A stretch of DNA of 64,000 nt, from NCBI RefSeq assembly GCF_965218915.1, contig NZ_OZ244708.1, positions 868,001 to 932,000 of the forward strand, given 5' to 3'. Positions 51,251 through 58,621 of this stretch are shown here, piece by piece (within the stretch, counting starts at the first letter, position 1; each line of letters begins with the position of its first letter). The notes under the pieces were generated by a model. The model worked only from the letters and a program-made list of their open reading frames with translations, did not search any database and had not been told where the DNA came from. This stretch comes from Novosphingopyxis sp965218915. Its GTDB lineage: Bacteria > Pseudomonadota > Alphaproteobacteria > Sphingomonadales > Sphingomonadaceae. A program made the translations under genes and the position numbers.

Positions 51251-52717
51251 TCAGCGCAGCGCCACGGTGCCCGTGCCCTCAATCCGTGTCGGCAGGAGCA
51301 GGCCCTGACCGGATGCGGTAATCTTGCCTGTCCGAATGTTAATGATTTTAGCCTGAATCGCGAAATCGCCTTCGCGTTCATTGGCAATGGCCAGCTCGAC
51401 CTTTTTCAGCAAATCCTCAAAATCGCTTTCGAAGTTCTGCTCGAGGGAATCGGCAATAAACTGCGCCACGCCCGGCGCATTCGCCAGCTTCAGGATCAGG
51501 TCCCCGCCCGTCATATCGGTGGTGCCGCCAACCGCCACATCGGCAATCCGGACTTCGTGCGAGTTTTCCCGATTGACCGGCAATCCCGTCAACCAGACGG
51601 TTCCGTTGGTCGGCTTGCCGCCCACAGCGATGCGGTTCGCAGCAAAGGTGACGCCGACCGCGATCCGCCCACCGGTCGTGCCATAAATCGTGGCGCCCTT
51701 GAATAGGGCGCGCACCGAACCGACGCCGGGCACGTCGAACGGCCGCGCGGACCGTTTGCGCAGGGCTTTCATCAGCACCGGCTCGAGCTGCCGGTAATCG
51801 GCGATGACGGGAATGAAGAAAACCATCCGGCCCGCATTGCCCTTCAATGGTACCATTACCGGCAGCGCCGTAGGCGGAGACGGCTCGGGCTTGTCGCCGA
51901 CAAAGGTTTCGGTCAGCGCCTTCATGCCAAGCAACATGCGCAGTTTGTTGCCCACCTCTTCATAGCCGCCATATTGCAGTTGCTGCGGCGTGATGCGCAT
52001 CCAGACGGGAGGGTTTTGGCGATTGAGCGACAAGACGGTGAATGCGGATCGCCAGGCCGCATCGATTCGGCGTCGCACGGCAAGCTTGTTCAACTGGCCC
52101 GGCAATTCGCGCTCCAGCTTCGCCACGATCGGCTTCAGTTTGCGATCCGCCTCCTCGGCGAACTCGATGCGCTGGCCCAGAATGTCGACATGCGGCGCGT
52201 CGGACCAGTTATAGCGGATGTCGACGGTACCGCGCGGGGTCCAGTCTTTTTGCAGATGGATGCGGATCACCGCATGGGCCATCGCGTCAGCCGTCGCGGT
52301 TTCATCGATCACGCCGCCGATATACTTGGCATGCACCATGGCGTGGAGCGGAATGGCCAGCCGTAGTGTTTCGCCCTGTCCGGACAGTCGCATCGGCCCG
52401 CGCGTGACAGTGCCCGTGATGTGACAGCGCAGCTTGGGTGTCTTCACGGTGGCTATACCCAGATCGACCCCTTTCGACGCAACGCAAATCTGGTCTGGAT
52501 GATCGATCGACCATAGCCTCTTCGGCACCTGCCGATCGAGCGCGGCGGAAAGTTCGCTAAGTCCGACCTCTACCGGCACGGTGATCAGAGACGGAGACTG
52601 CTTAATCTCGACAGGCGTGTTCACGCGCGGCGGAGCAGCATCCTTACTTTGCCCGCTACATGTCGCCAGCATTGCAAAGGTCGCCAGAATCGCAGGAGCC
52701 AATGGATTTCTGGGCAT
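51251..52717 (-). CDS. DUF4403 family lipoprotein
   Basis: 488 aa from ATG 52717. A signal peptide with a Cys (PLAPAILATFAMLATCSGQ) suggests a lipoprotein, though T before C is not the commonest lipobox. The body has the DUF4403 pattern (ITVPVEVGLSELSAALDRQVPK, TVKTPKLRCHITGTVTRGPMRLSGQGETLRLAIPLHA, VDIRYNWSDAPHVDILGQRIEF, and a C-terminal LPTRIEGTGTVALR), related to lipid-binding tubular folds. Envelope role presumed. An ATG at 52735 would add 6 residues. Confidence 0.82.
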   Translation of the reverse strand: MPRNPLAPAILATFAMLATCSGQSKDAAPPRVNTPVEIKQSPSLITVPVEVGLSELSAALDRQVPKRLWSIDHPDQICVASKGVDLGIATVKTPKLRCHITGTVTRGPMRLSGQGETLRLAIPLHAMVHAKYIGGVIDETATADAMAHAVIRIHLQKDWTPRGTVDIRYNWSDAPHVDILGQRIEFAEEADRKLKPIVAKLERELPGQLNKLAVRRRIDAAWRSAFTVLSLNRQNPPVWMRITPQQLQYGGYEEVGNKLRMLLGMKALTETFVGDKPEPSPPTALPVMVPLKGNAGRMVFFIPVIADYRQLEPVLMKALRKRSARPFDVPGVGSVRALFKGATIYGTTGGRIAVGVTFAANRIAVGGKPTNGTVWLTGLPVNRENSHEVRIADVAVGGTTDMTGGDLILKLANAPGVAQFIADSLEQNFESDFEDLLKKVELAIANEREGDFAIQAKIINIRTGKITASGQGLLLPTRIEGTGTVALR

Positions 52718-52814
52718 CGTCGAACCTCCCGACAATTGATCGCCCGCAATTATCTTGCTTTTGCCGCCATCGAGCGCGGCTTTATGAAAGCCCCGGCTGG
52801 ACTGGACATCCGGT

Positions 52815-52940
52815 CTATGTCAGCAGGAAATAGACTTGCGCGATAAAGAATGCAGCGCCGAAAAGCATCGCTCCTCCAACGATCACTTTATCGAGGATGG
52901 GGCGCGGTTTGGCGTTTCGATCGGACCATTCCCGCAGCAT
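52815..52940 (-). CDS. small single-pass membrane protein
   Basis: 41 aa: a polar start (MLREWSDRNAKPRPILDK) then one membrane helix (VIVGGAMLFGAAFFIAQVYFLL). GGAGG lies 7 bp before ATG 52940, which decides the start against the longer open frame to 53141. Function unknown. Confidence 0.6.
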   Translation of the reverse strand: MLREWSDRNAKPRPILDKVIVGGAMLFGAAFFIAQVYFLLT

Positions 52941-53283
52941 TGTAGTTCCTCCGCTATGAGCCAGCATGCTAGCTTCGTCCGCGCCGGGTGATAAGCGAGC
53001 GCCCCCGCGAAAAAATCCTTCTACCCATGATAGGATCTGAAGCGGTTTCACCGCCTCCTTTCCAATCCAATTGCTTTTGGTATTGGGCAATTCGGGATTG
53101 CGAAAACCTCCCCCCAAAGGAGCACTCCTTCGCGATCCCAACCTGCGCTATCTGCAAATCAATTCGGCGCGCGCCGTGCTTTCCGCCGCACTGCGGGTAT
53201 CTGACCGCTTGCGTATTCATTGGTCGCCCCGCGCGTAGTGTGCCGAGGCCAATCCATGCCCGCGCTGACAAAGCGCGAGCCTT
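52941..53283. other. non-coding interval
   Basis: About 340 bp. No gene, RNA or repeat recognised; short open frames lack SD sequences. Confidence 0.4.
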
Positions 53284-53490
53284 TTATCCATCGCAGGCGC
53301 AGCCCTTACCCTTATGGCATTCCTTGTCGCGCGATATGCAGCTGTCGCCGCAAGCTTTTCCCTTTCGGCAGACCTTGCAGCAGGAAACGCTGGTGGCCTG
53401 GGCGAACGCGGCGCCGGATTCGCAGGGGCTGATTTCTGTCGGACCGGCGAACCCCAGCGTAAGGGCTATCGCAACTGCTATCGATTTCAT
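53284..53490 (-). CDS. secreted Cys-rich small protein
   Basis: 68 aa. Signal peptide (KSIAVAIALTLGFAGPTEIS ... GAAFAQA) followed by a short mature part with eight cysteines (CCKVCRKGKACGDSCISRDKECHKGKGCACDG). Similar small proteins are widespread in alphaproteobacteria; metal binding or disulfide bonding in the periplasm is likely. GGGGAG precedes the ATG. Confidence 0.78.
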   Translation of the reverse strand: MKSIAVAIALTLGFAGPTEISPCESGAAFAQATSVSCCKVCRKGKACGDSCISRDKECHKGKGCACDG

Positions 53491-53623
53491 GGCTTTTCTC
53501 TCCCCCGTTCAGGTCGAGCATCTCATAACTTCGTTGCCAAGTCGATTACGGCGATGCCAGGGCGGTCATCGACCGCTTGTCCGCCCGTCATATCGCACGT
53601 CACGGACCGGCCACGTGGGACCT

Positions 53624-53821
53624 TCAGTGAACCGTTCCATCCGGCGTCGTCGCGGCCAGCCGCTCGATCTGTCTGATGATGCGCAGGAAGGTGCGATGCC
53701 CCTCGACATCGCCCTTGGCAAACAGCTCGTCCGCCCGCTGCGCAGCCCGAAAACCCGCATCCTCGCCATGCCGCCGCATCAGCATATTGGCTGCCATCCA
53801 GATGTCGCGCTCGGAAATCAT
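53624..53821 (-). CDS. DUF6961-like small protein
   Basis: 65 aa (ERDIWMAANMLMRRHGEDAGFRAAQRADELFAKGDVEGHRTFLRIIRQIERL). The W-x-x-A-x-x-x-[IL]-x-R-x-H-G-x-D-A-x-F-x-A-x-x-R-A-D pattern fits DUF6961, soluble helical proteins known from sphingomonads and of unknown function. Confidence 0.7.
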   Translation of the reverse strand: MISERDIWMAANMLMRRHGEDAGFRAAQRADELFAKGDVEGHRTFLRIIRQIERLAATTPDGTVH

Positions 53822-54163
53822 CCGCCGTGAATAGCGGCTTCACGCCATGAGTGAAACTGGACGAATAGCTGCTGGTGGCTGACCGGCCAGTTCAAGCCGA
53901 TGGCAGCTATATTGGCCGATACCGGGCAGCCGAAAATCCAGTCCGGCTTTTGCTGCGAACATGTCTGAACCAGGCCGCGCAAGCGCCGCAACCCGCTTTG
54001 TTGCCGGCCGTGTTGATCGCTTCGCTCACTGCCCGCACCACCCGGCCAAAACGGGTTTCCCTTCGGCCTCTCGTCCTTCGGTGCGGCGCTCCCGCGCCCT
54101 GTTTCTCCTGACTGTTCGCAAGCCGGAAATGGTTTCCGGACTGGCACTATCAGGAGCAATATC
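53822..54163 (+). promoter_or_regulatory. ssb upstream region with SD-sequestering leader
   Basis: About 340 bp without a gene. Close to ssb, CTCCTGA (54105-54111) is exactly complementary to TCAGGAG (54150-54156), the SD region; between them lies the perfect hairpin CCGGAAA-TGG-TTTCCGG (54123-54139). Base pairing of the two heptamers would close the ribosome-binding site. Upstream wording GGTTTCCC, CGGTGCGGC is shared with the leader at 30169. Confidence 0.45.
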
Positions 54164-54550
54164 ATGACCAATCTCGTTATCTTGACCGGCCGTCTCGCAC
54201 GTGATCCGGAGTCCCGCGAAACCCAAGGCGGCACGACCGTCACTTCGATCACCGTGGTGACCGACCGGCCCGCCCGCGACAAGGACGGCAAGACCTACAA
54301 GGATGACAAGGGCTATACGGTGAAGGACAGCGAATTTCACCGGGTGACCTGCTTCAACGGCCTGGGCAAGACCGTGAAGGAATATTGTACCAAGGGCCAG
54401 CTGGTCTCGGTCCAAGGCCGCCTGCACTACACCCAGTGGGAAGACAGCGACAAGATCAAGCGCTATGGCTGCGAGATCCTCGCCGACAAGGTCGATTTTC
54501 TCTCCAAGGGCGCCACGCGCGACAATCAGGACGCGCCCGAGATCGACTGA
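54164..54550 (+). CDS. ssb: single-stranded DNA-binding protein
   Basis: 128 aa OB-fold SSB: NLVILTGRLARDPESRETQGGTTVTSITVVTDRP, then SEFHRVTCFNGLGKTVKEYCTKGQLVSVQGRLHYTQWED and YGCEILADKVDFL. It is shorter than chromosomal SSB and lacks the acidic D-x-I-P-F tail that recruits host proteins, ending DAPEID. Likely coats the transferred strand. AGGAG lies 7 bp before the ATG. Confidence 0.93.
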   Translation: MTNLVILTGRLARDPESRETQGGTTVTSITVVTDRPARDKDGKTYKDDKGYTVKDSEFHRVTCFNGLGKTVKEYCTKGQLVSVQGRLHYTQWEDSDKIKRYGCEILADKVDFLSKGATRDNQDAPEID

Positions 54551-54580
54551 ACGTCAGCGCTCGATCCATCTCGCCGATCG

Positions 54581-54616
54581 GGCCTCGCCGGGCAACCGGC
54601 GGGGCCTTTTGTTTTT
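54581..54616 (+). terminator. rho-independent terminator after ssb
   Basis: GGCCTCGCCGG-GCAA-CCGGCGGGGCC forms an 11-bp stem (one G-T pair) followed by TTTTGTTTTT. Confidence 0.85.
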
Positions 54617-54644
54617 GAAGCGCAGTGTGAACCGTGAACGCGGC

Positions 54645-54884
54645 TCAGCTCGCGATTGTGGTGGAACCGAACTTGGCGATGGCTGCGGTTTCACCGAGCT
54701 TGCCGAGCGCGGTGGCGACCCGTTTGAGGCCGCCGCGCGAGAAATTCTCGATACCGGTGCCGAGAATGATCCGGCCGAGTTCGAGCGCGGCTTTTTCTTC
54801 GAGTTCGTGCTGGCGCCGCGCCAGCGCTTCGCGTTCGACTTCAAGCTTCTTGAGCGCCAAAATCGCGCTTTTGGTGGATGGCAT
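54645..54884 (-). CDS. DUF6437-like coiled-coil protein
   Basis: 79 aa. The start SAILALKKLEVEREALARRQHELEEKAALELGRIILG is a charged coiled coil typical of DUF6437 proteins, which resemble TraC/MobC-like accessory factors; the tail (GGLKRVATALGKLGETAAIAKFG) is helical. AAAGGA precedes ATG 54884. Role unknown; the location near ssb and mobilisation genes suggests a transfer accessory. Confidence 0.7.
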   Translation of the reverse strand: MPSTKSAILALKKLEVEREALARRQHELEEKAALELGRIILGTGIENFSRGGLKRVATALGKLGETAAIAKFGSTTIAS

Positions 54885-55229
54885 GGCAATGGTCCTTTCG
54901 ATCCCCTCGAAGGGTTCCCCGGGATCAAGTCATGGCATGAGCCCACCCCTGTAGGAAAACGCAAAAAGCGGGTTTTCAGGCAACCGTGTGGCGTGGGCGG
55001 GGAGGGGGGAGTTGCTCACGTTCTTCTCATGATGATGGCCGGTCACGGGCCGCGTCAAGGACGGCGGGGCCCCACCATTTTGACGGCAAGGGCCTGTTGG
55101 CCCTCACCGACAAAATCGTTTCCCCCACCGCCGCTGGCGCGGTCACCCTCACGGGTGATCCTGGACCCGGCCCGCGCCCGACCATCGGCGAACATTCCTG
55201 TCGTTTCGACAAACTTCAGGAGGAAACCC
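54885..55229. other. non-coding leader region
   Basis: About 345 bp. Contains several GC-rich dyads (GGGCCTGTTGGCCC near 55090; CCTCACGGGTGA near 55148) ahead of the small gene at 55230. Long structured leaders are a habit of this element's backbone genes; no specific riboswitch is recognised. Confidence 0.4.
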
Positions 55230-55451
55230 ATGTCATATTATTCTGCTATTCCGAACACGCAGCAAAGCTATTTCGAGGCGGTCGAGCGCGCCGAGCGGCG
55301 GTCCTTGCACAGCTTCTTCGATCAGCATGTCATCGAGGACGACAATCAGGGCTATATCGCGGTCGACGAAGGTGATTATAACGCGCTACCATGGGAGCTC
55401 GCGAGCCGGGTGGTCCATACCATTCATGGCGGATTGCTGGACGAATATTGA
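55230..55451 (+). CDS. small acidic hypothetical protein
   Basis: 73 aa (AIPNTQQSYFEAVERAERRSLHSFFDQHVIEDD ... ALPWELASRVVHTIHGGLLDEY). CAGGAGG 8 bp before the ATG and a strong terminator after the stop show a genuine monocistronic gene. No motif recognised. Confidence 0.72.
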   Translation: MSYYSAIPNTQQSYFEAVERAERRSLHSFFDQHVIEDDNQGYIAVDEGDYNALPWELASRVVHTIHGGLLDEY

Positions 55452-55458
55452 GGGATCG

Positions 55459-55498
55459 TGGGGACGGGGACCGGAAACGGTTCCTGCCCCTTTTTTGT
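55459..55498 (+). terminator. rho-independent terminator
   Basis: Nested stem GGGG ... GGGACCG-GAAA-CGGTTCC ... CCCC followed by TTTTTT, 8 bp after the stop at 55451. Confidence 0.8.
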
Positions 55499-55699
55499 TT
55501 CTCTGGGGACGGGGAAATCCGGTATTAGAAGCGGACATGCGGAGCGCAGGCCGGGCAGCCCGCGCGCGTTTTTTTGATGATGCCAGAGGTTCAATTCGGT
55601 CGATGATGAGACCGGTCAAGAAACAGGATCGGTCACTGCAGCTGGGGACAGGAGGGGCACACCGTACGCAGGGGCCTGCCTAAGCGAAGCGATTGTAAG

Positions 55700-55911
55700 C
55701 CAAGGGTTTGCCGATAAAAATCGGTCCTAATCACAAACAATTTGAAAGTGCCTTGGTCGTCGGATTCGCACATCACTTTCAAATCAGTTCATCGTAACCC
55801 TATCAGATTCAACGGAATCAAATTCGTTGACGATGCTTTGTTCACGCTTTATTCTTATATCACCTTCCGCAAGGTGAACCAGGTTCCTGCAAGTTCAAAG
55901 GGACCCGGTAA
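55700..55911. other. candidate oriT upstream of the mobilisation genes
   Basis: AT-rich 200 bp with three perfect inverted repeats: ATTTGAAAGTG/CACTTTCAAAT (55740-55750/55774-55784), TCAACG/CGTTGA (55809-55814/55825-55830) and TCACCTT-CCGC-AAGGTGA (55860-55877), plus GAACC-A-GGTTC overlapping at 55876-55886. Position directly before a TrwA-like, TrwB-like, TrwC-like series matches oriT in R388-type MobF plasmids. The nick site cannot be fixed by reading. Confidence 0.55.
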
Positions 55912-56241
55912 ATGGATCGTCAGATCAGTCTTCAAACCTATGTCCCCCGCGCGATTTCGGCGTGGGTCAGGCAGCGCGCGAGGGAGCGTAGGGTCAGCGT
56001 GAGCGTGGCTGTCCGCGACATGCTCGTGGACGCTTGGAATGCCGAAAACACCGCTGCCGACAGAGCCGCCGGACTCGACCCCGACCGGCAAAATCTCTTC
56101 ATCACCGTCGCGCTCGATGCGCTGCTTGCCGGACATAGCGACCCACAGCTGCGCCGCAAAACCCACGACGCCTATCATCGCAAGCTGACCCGTCTCGGCC
56201 TGTACGCATCGTCGGTTCCGGGAGGCGAGAATGAAGCGTAA
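55912..56241 (+). CDS. TrwA-like relaxosome accessory (ribbon-helix-helix) protein
   Basis: 109 aa. The N-terminus DRQISLQTYVPRAISAWVRQRARERRVSVSVAVRDMLVDAWN looks like an RHH DNA-binding domain (strand then two helices), as in relaxosome accessory proteins that bind oriT. It overlaps the coupling-protein gene by 11 bp and lies next to the oriT candidate. Order matches trwA-trwB-trwC. Confidence 0.65.
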   Translation: MDRQISLQTYVPRAISAWVRQRARERRVSVSVAVRDMLVDAWNAENTAADRAAGLDPDRQNLFITVALDALLAGHSDPQLRRKTHDAYHRKLTRLGLYASSVPGGENEA

Positions 56242-58573
56242 TCTGGTCAACTTCACGCGTGGCAGCCAGCTGCTCGGCCATTTCGGATTCATGTTCGCGG
56301 CAGGGCTTAAAGGGCCTGTGATCATCGCCGCCGCGGTTACCGCCGGGCTTTGCTGGTGGGGCGTGCGGAGCGCGCTTGGCGACCATCAGCTCTACCTCGT
56401 CTGGATGCACATCTATGCCAGACTGTACGCGTTCATGGAGTTCGATCCGAGCAAACTGATCAACCTCGATATGGCCAGCGGCGGTCATGTTCAGCTGCCG
56501 ATCTCGGCGATCACCGGCTTCCCCCCGATGGCGCAGGCGGTGGCCGCGTTCTGGCGCGCGCTACGCCATGCTCTGCTGCTGTCTGCGCTCACCCTGACGC
56601 CCAGCTTTATCCTGTTCTACTGGTTCGCGGAACGGTTCGGTGGGCGGTCCAAGGAGCGCAAGCATGAGCGCGGCGCGATGCTGGTATCGCTGGCCGAACT
56701 CGAGGAAGAAATCGCTCGTCACAACCGCGCCGAGCAGGCGCGCGAGCTGGGGTCCGAGCTTGGCTGGAAATGGCGTCTGGCCGGTAGCCGGGCGCTCGCG
56801 CAAGCGGGCTATTATACGCCCGCCCATTTGTCCCATGTGCCCTATCCATGGCGGCTCGAGCAGAGCCATGCGATGCTGATCGGCACGACCGGTACCGGCA
56901 AGACCGTGGCCCTGACCGATCTGCTTTCCGAAGCGCGGTCGCGCGGTCAGCGGGCGGTCGTGTTCGACCTGACCGGCGCGTTCATCGAAGCCTTTTACGA
57001 TGCCGAGCGCGACGTCATCCTGAACCCGCTCGATGCGCGCTGTCCGGCGTGGAGCGTGTTCGAAGACTGCGACAGCGAAGCCGAATTCCACGCCGCCGCC
57101 GAAGCGCTGGTACCGCATGATGGCGGCGGCAGCGAACAGTTCTGGGTGCTGGCCGCGCGCATGCTGTTCGTCGAGATGTGCCTGCACCTTAAACGAGCGG
57201 GTACAGCCAGCAACGATGACCTAGCCAAACGTCTGATGACCGCCGATCTTGCGCAGGTGCACAAGCTCATGCGCGGCACGATGGCCGACCCGCTGACCGC
57301 GCCCGAAGCGGCCCGCATGGCCGAATCCATTCGCGCCGTGTTCAACGCCAACGCAAAGGCTCTCAAATTGCTGCCATCGGAGGGTCCGGCCTTCTCGCTG
57401 CGCGACTGGGTTCAGGGCCGCTCGGCCCCCGGCTCGGTGCTGTTTATCTCGGCGCGTTATGTCGACATGAGCATCTGCTCGCAGCTCCTCACTTTGTGGA
57501 TGGACACGGCCATGAACACGCTGATGTCGATGGACCGCACGCGCGATCTCAGGCTCTGGTTTCTGATCGACGAGGTCGGCGCGCTCCACCGGCTTCCCGC
57601 GCTCGAAAAGGGTCTGCAGACCGCGCGCAATTTCGGGGGTGCGATCGTTACCGGCGTGCATGCATTCGCCAAGCTCAAGGAAGTCTATGGAGAGAATATG
57701 GCGATGACCCTGTCCTCGCTCGCGCGCACCAAGCTCATTCTTGCCACCGCCGACCGCGAGACCGCGACCTGGTGCTCGGATTTCATCGGCCATCGGCAGG
57801 TGAAGGACATGGAAGAGGGCTATAGCTATGGCTACAACAATGCCCGCGATGCGGTGAGCTTGACCCCGTGCCGCCAGATCGAACCGCTGCTCCTGCCCGA
57901 CCAGTTCATGAACCTGCCGCGGCTGTCGGGCTATATCAAATTCCCGGACGGGTTTCCGGCGGCGCCCGTGTTGCTCACGCCCCGGCGTTGGCCGCGGATC
58001 GCGGAAGGATTTATAGCGCGGGCGGCGGACGATATGACTTCGCAACGAACGGTCTGCGGAGACGGCAGTTCGCGTTCGGCGAGCAGCAGATCAGTTGCAA
58101 CAGAGCAGCAGAGCGAACATCCCGCATCGAACGATGACGGTGCCGGAAAACCCGTCGATCTGCGCCAGCTCGATCCGAAACTTACGGCCAGAGATCTTGA
58201 ACCTGAGACGAATGGTCAGGTCGCGGTCGGCACCGCGCAAGCGACATCGCCAGTCGGACTGGCGCTCGAGCCAACCAGTCTATCAGACCGCAATCGACGG
58301 TCCGGAAAGCACGTAGAGGAGGTGAGGCCGACCCCGCCGGTTTCCCGTCTTCGGACCAGCCGTGAGGATGATTCCGCGGAGGCTCGTGACAGGCAGGACA
58401 GTAACGAGCGTGACCTCCATGCTGTCCACAAAACAAGCGATCAGCTCTCCGCAAGGCCGGGTAATGCTGCGCAGCAATCGGGTCTGCGCCCGCGCCAGGA
58501 ACGGGATCTGCTCGAGGGTGCCGTCGAACCCGATGAGGGCCGCGACATCGGGGAGTATGATCTGGACCTGTAA
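56231..58573 (+). CDS. traD: type IV coupling protein (TraD/TrwB family ATPase)
   Basis: 780 aa. Two N-terminal membrane segments (GLKGPVIIAAAVTAGLCWWGV and ALLLSALTLTPSFILFYWF) are followed by the cytoplasmic motor: Walker A GTTGTGKT at 218-225 (K224) and Walker B LWFLIDEVGALH (D447-E448). The last 180 residues are polar and low-complexity. It links the relaxosome to the secretion channel. Between the accessory RHH and relaxase genes. Confidence 0.92.
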   Translation: MKRNLVNFTRGSQLLGHFGFMFAAGLKGPVIIAAAVTAGLCWWGVRSALGDHQLYLVWMHIYARLYAFMEFDPSKLINLDMASGGHVQLPISAITGFPPMAQAVAAFWRALRHALLLSALTLTPSFILFYWFAERFGGRSKERKHERGAMLVSLAELEEEIARHNRAEQARELGSELGWKWRLAGSRALAQAGYYTPAHLSHVPYPWRLEQSHAMLIGTTGTGKTVALTDLLSEARSRGQRAVVFDLTGAFIEAFYDAERDVILNPLDARCPAWSVFEDCDSEAEFHAAAEALVPHDGGGSEQFWVLAARMLFVEMCLHLKRAGTASNDDLAKRLMTADLAQVHKLMRGTMADPLTAPEAARMAESIRAVFNANAKALKLLPSEGPAFSLRDWVQGRSAPGSVLFISARYVDMSICSQLLTLWMDTAMNTLMSMDRTRDLRLWFLIDEVGALHRLPALEKGLQTARNFGGAIVTGVHAFAKLKEVYGENMAMTLSSLARTKLILATADRETATWCSDFIGHRQVKDMEEGYSYGYNNARDAVSLTPCRQIEPLLLPDQFMNLPRLSGYIKFPDGFPAAPVLLTPRRWPRIAEGFIARAADDMTSQRTVCGDGSSRSASSRSVATEQQSEHPASNDDGAGKPVDLRQLDPKLTARDLEPETNGQVAVGTAQATSPVGLALEPTSLSDRNRRSGKHVEEVRPTPPVSRLRTSREDDSAEARDRQDSNERDLHAVHKTSDQLSARPGNAAQQSGLRPRQERDLLEGAVEPDEGRDIGEYDLDL

Positions 58574-58621
58574 CGGGCTCGATTCGGGGATGAGGGGTCA
58601 CTCAGGTCCGGAGCCGATCCG

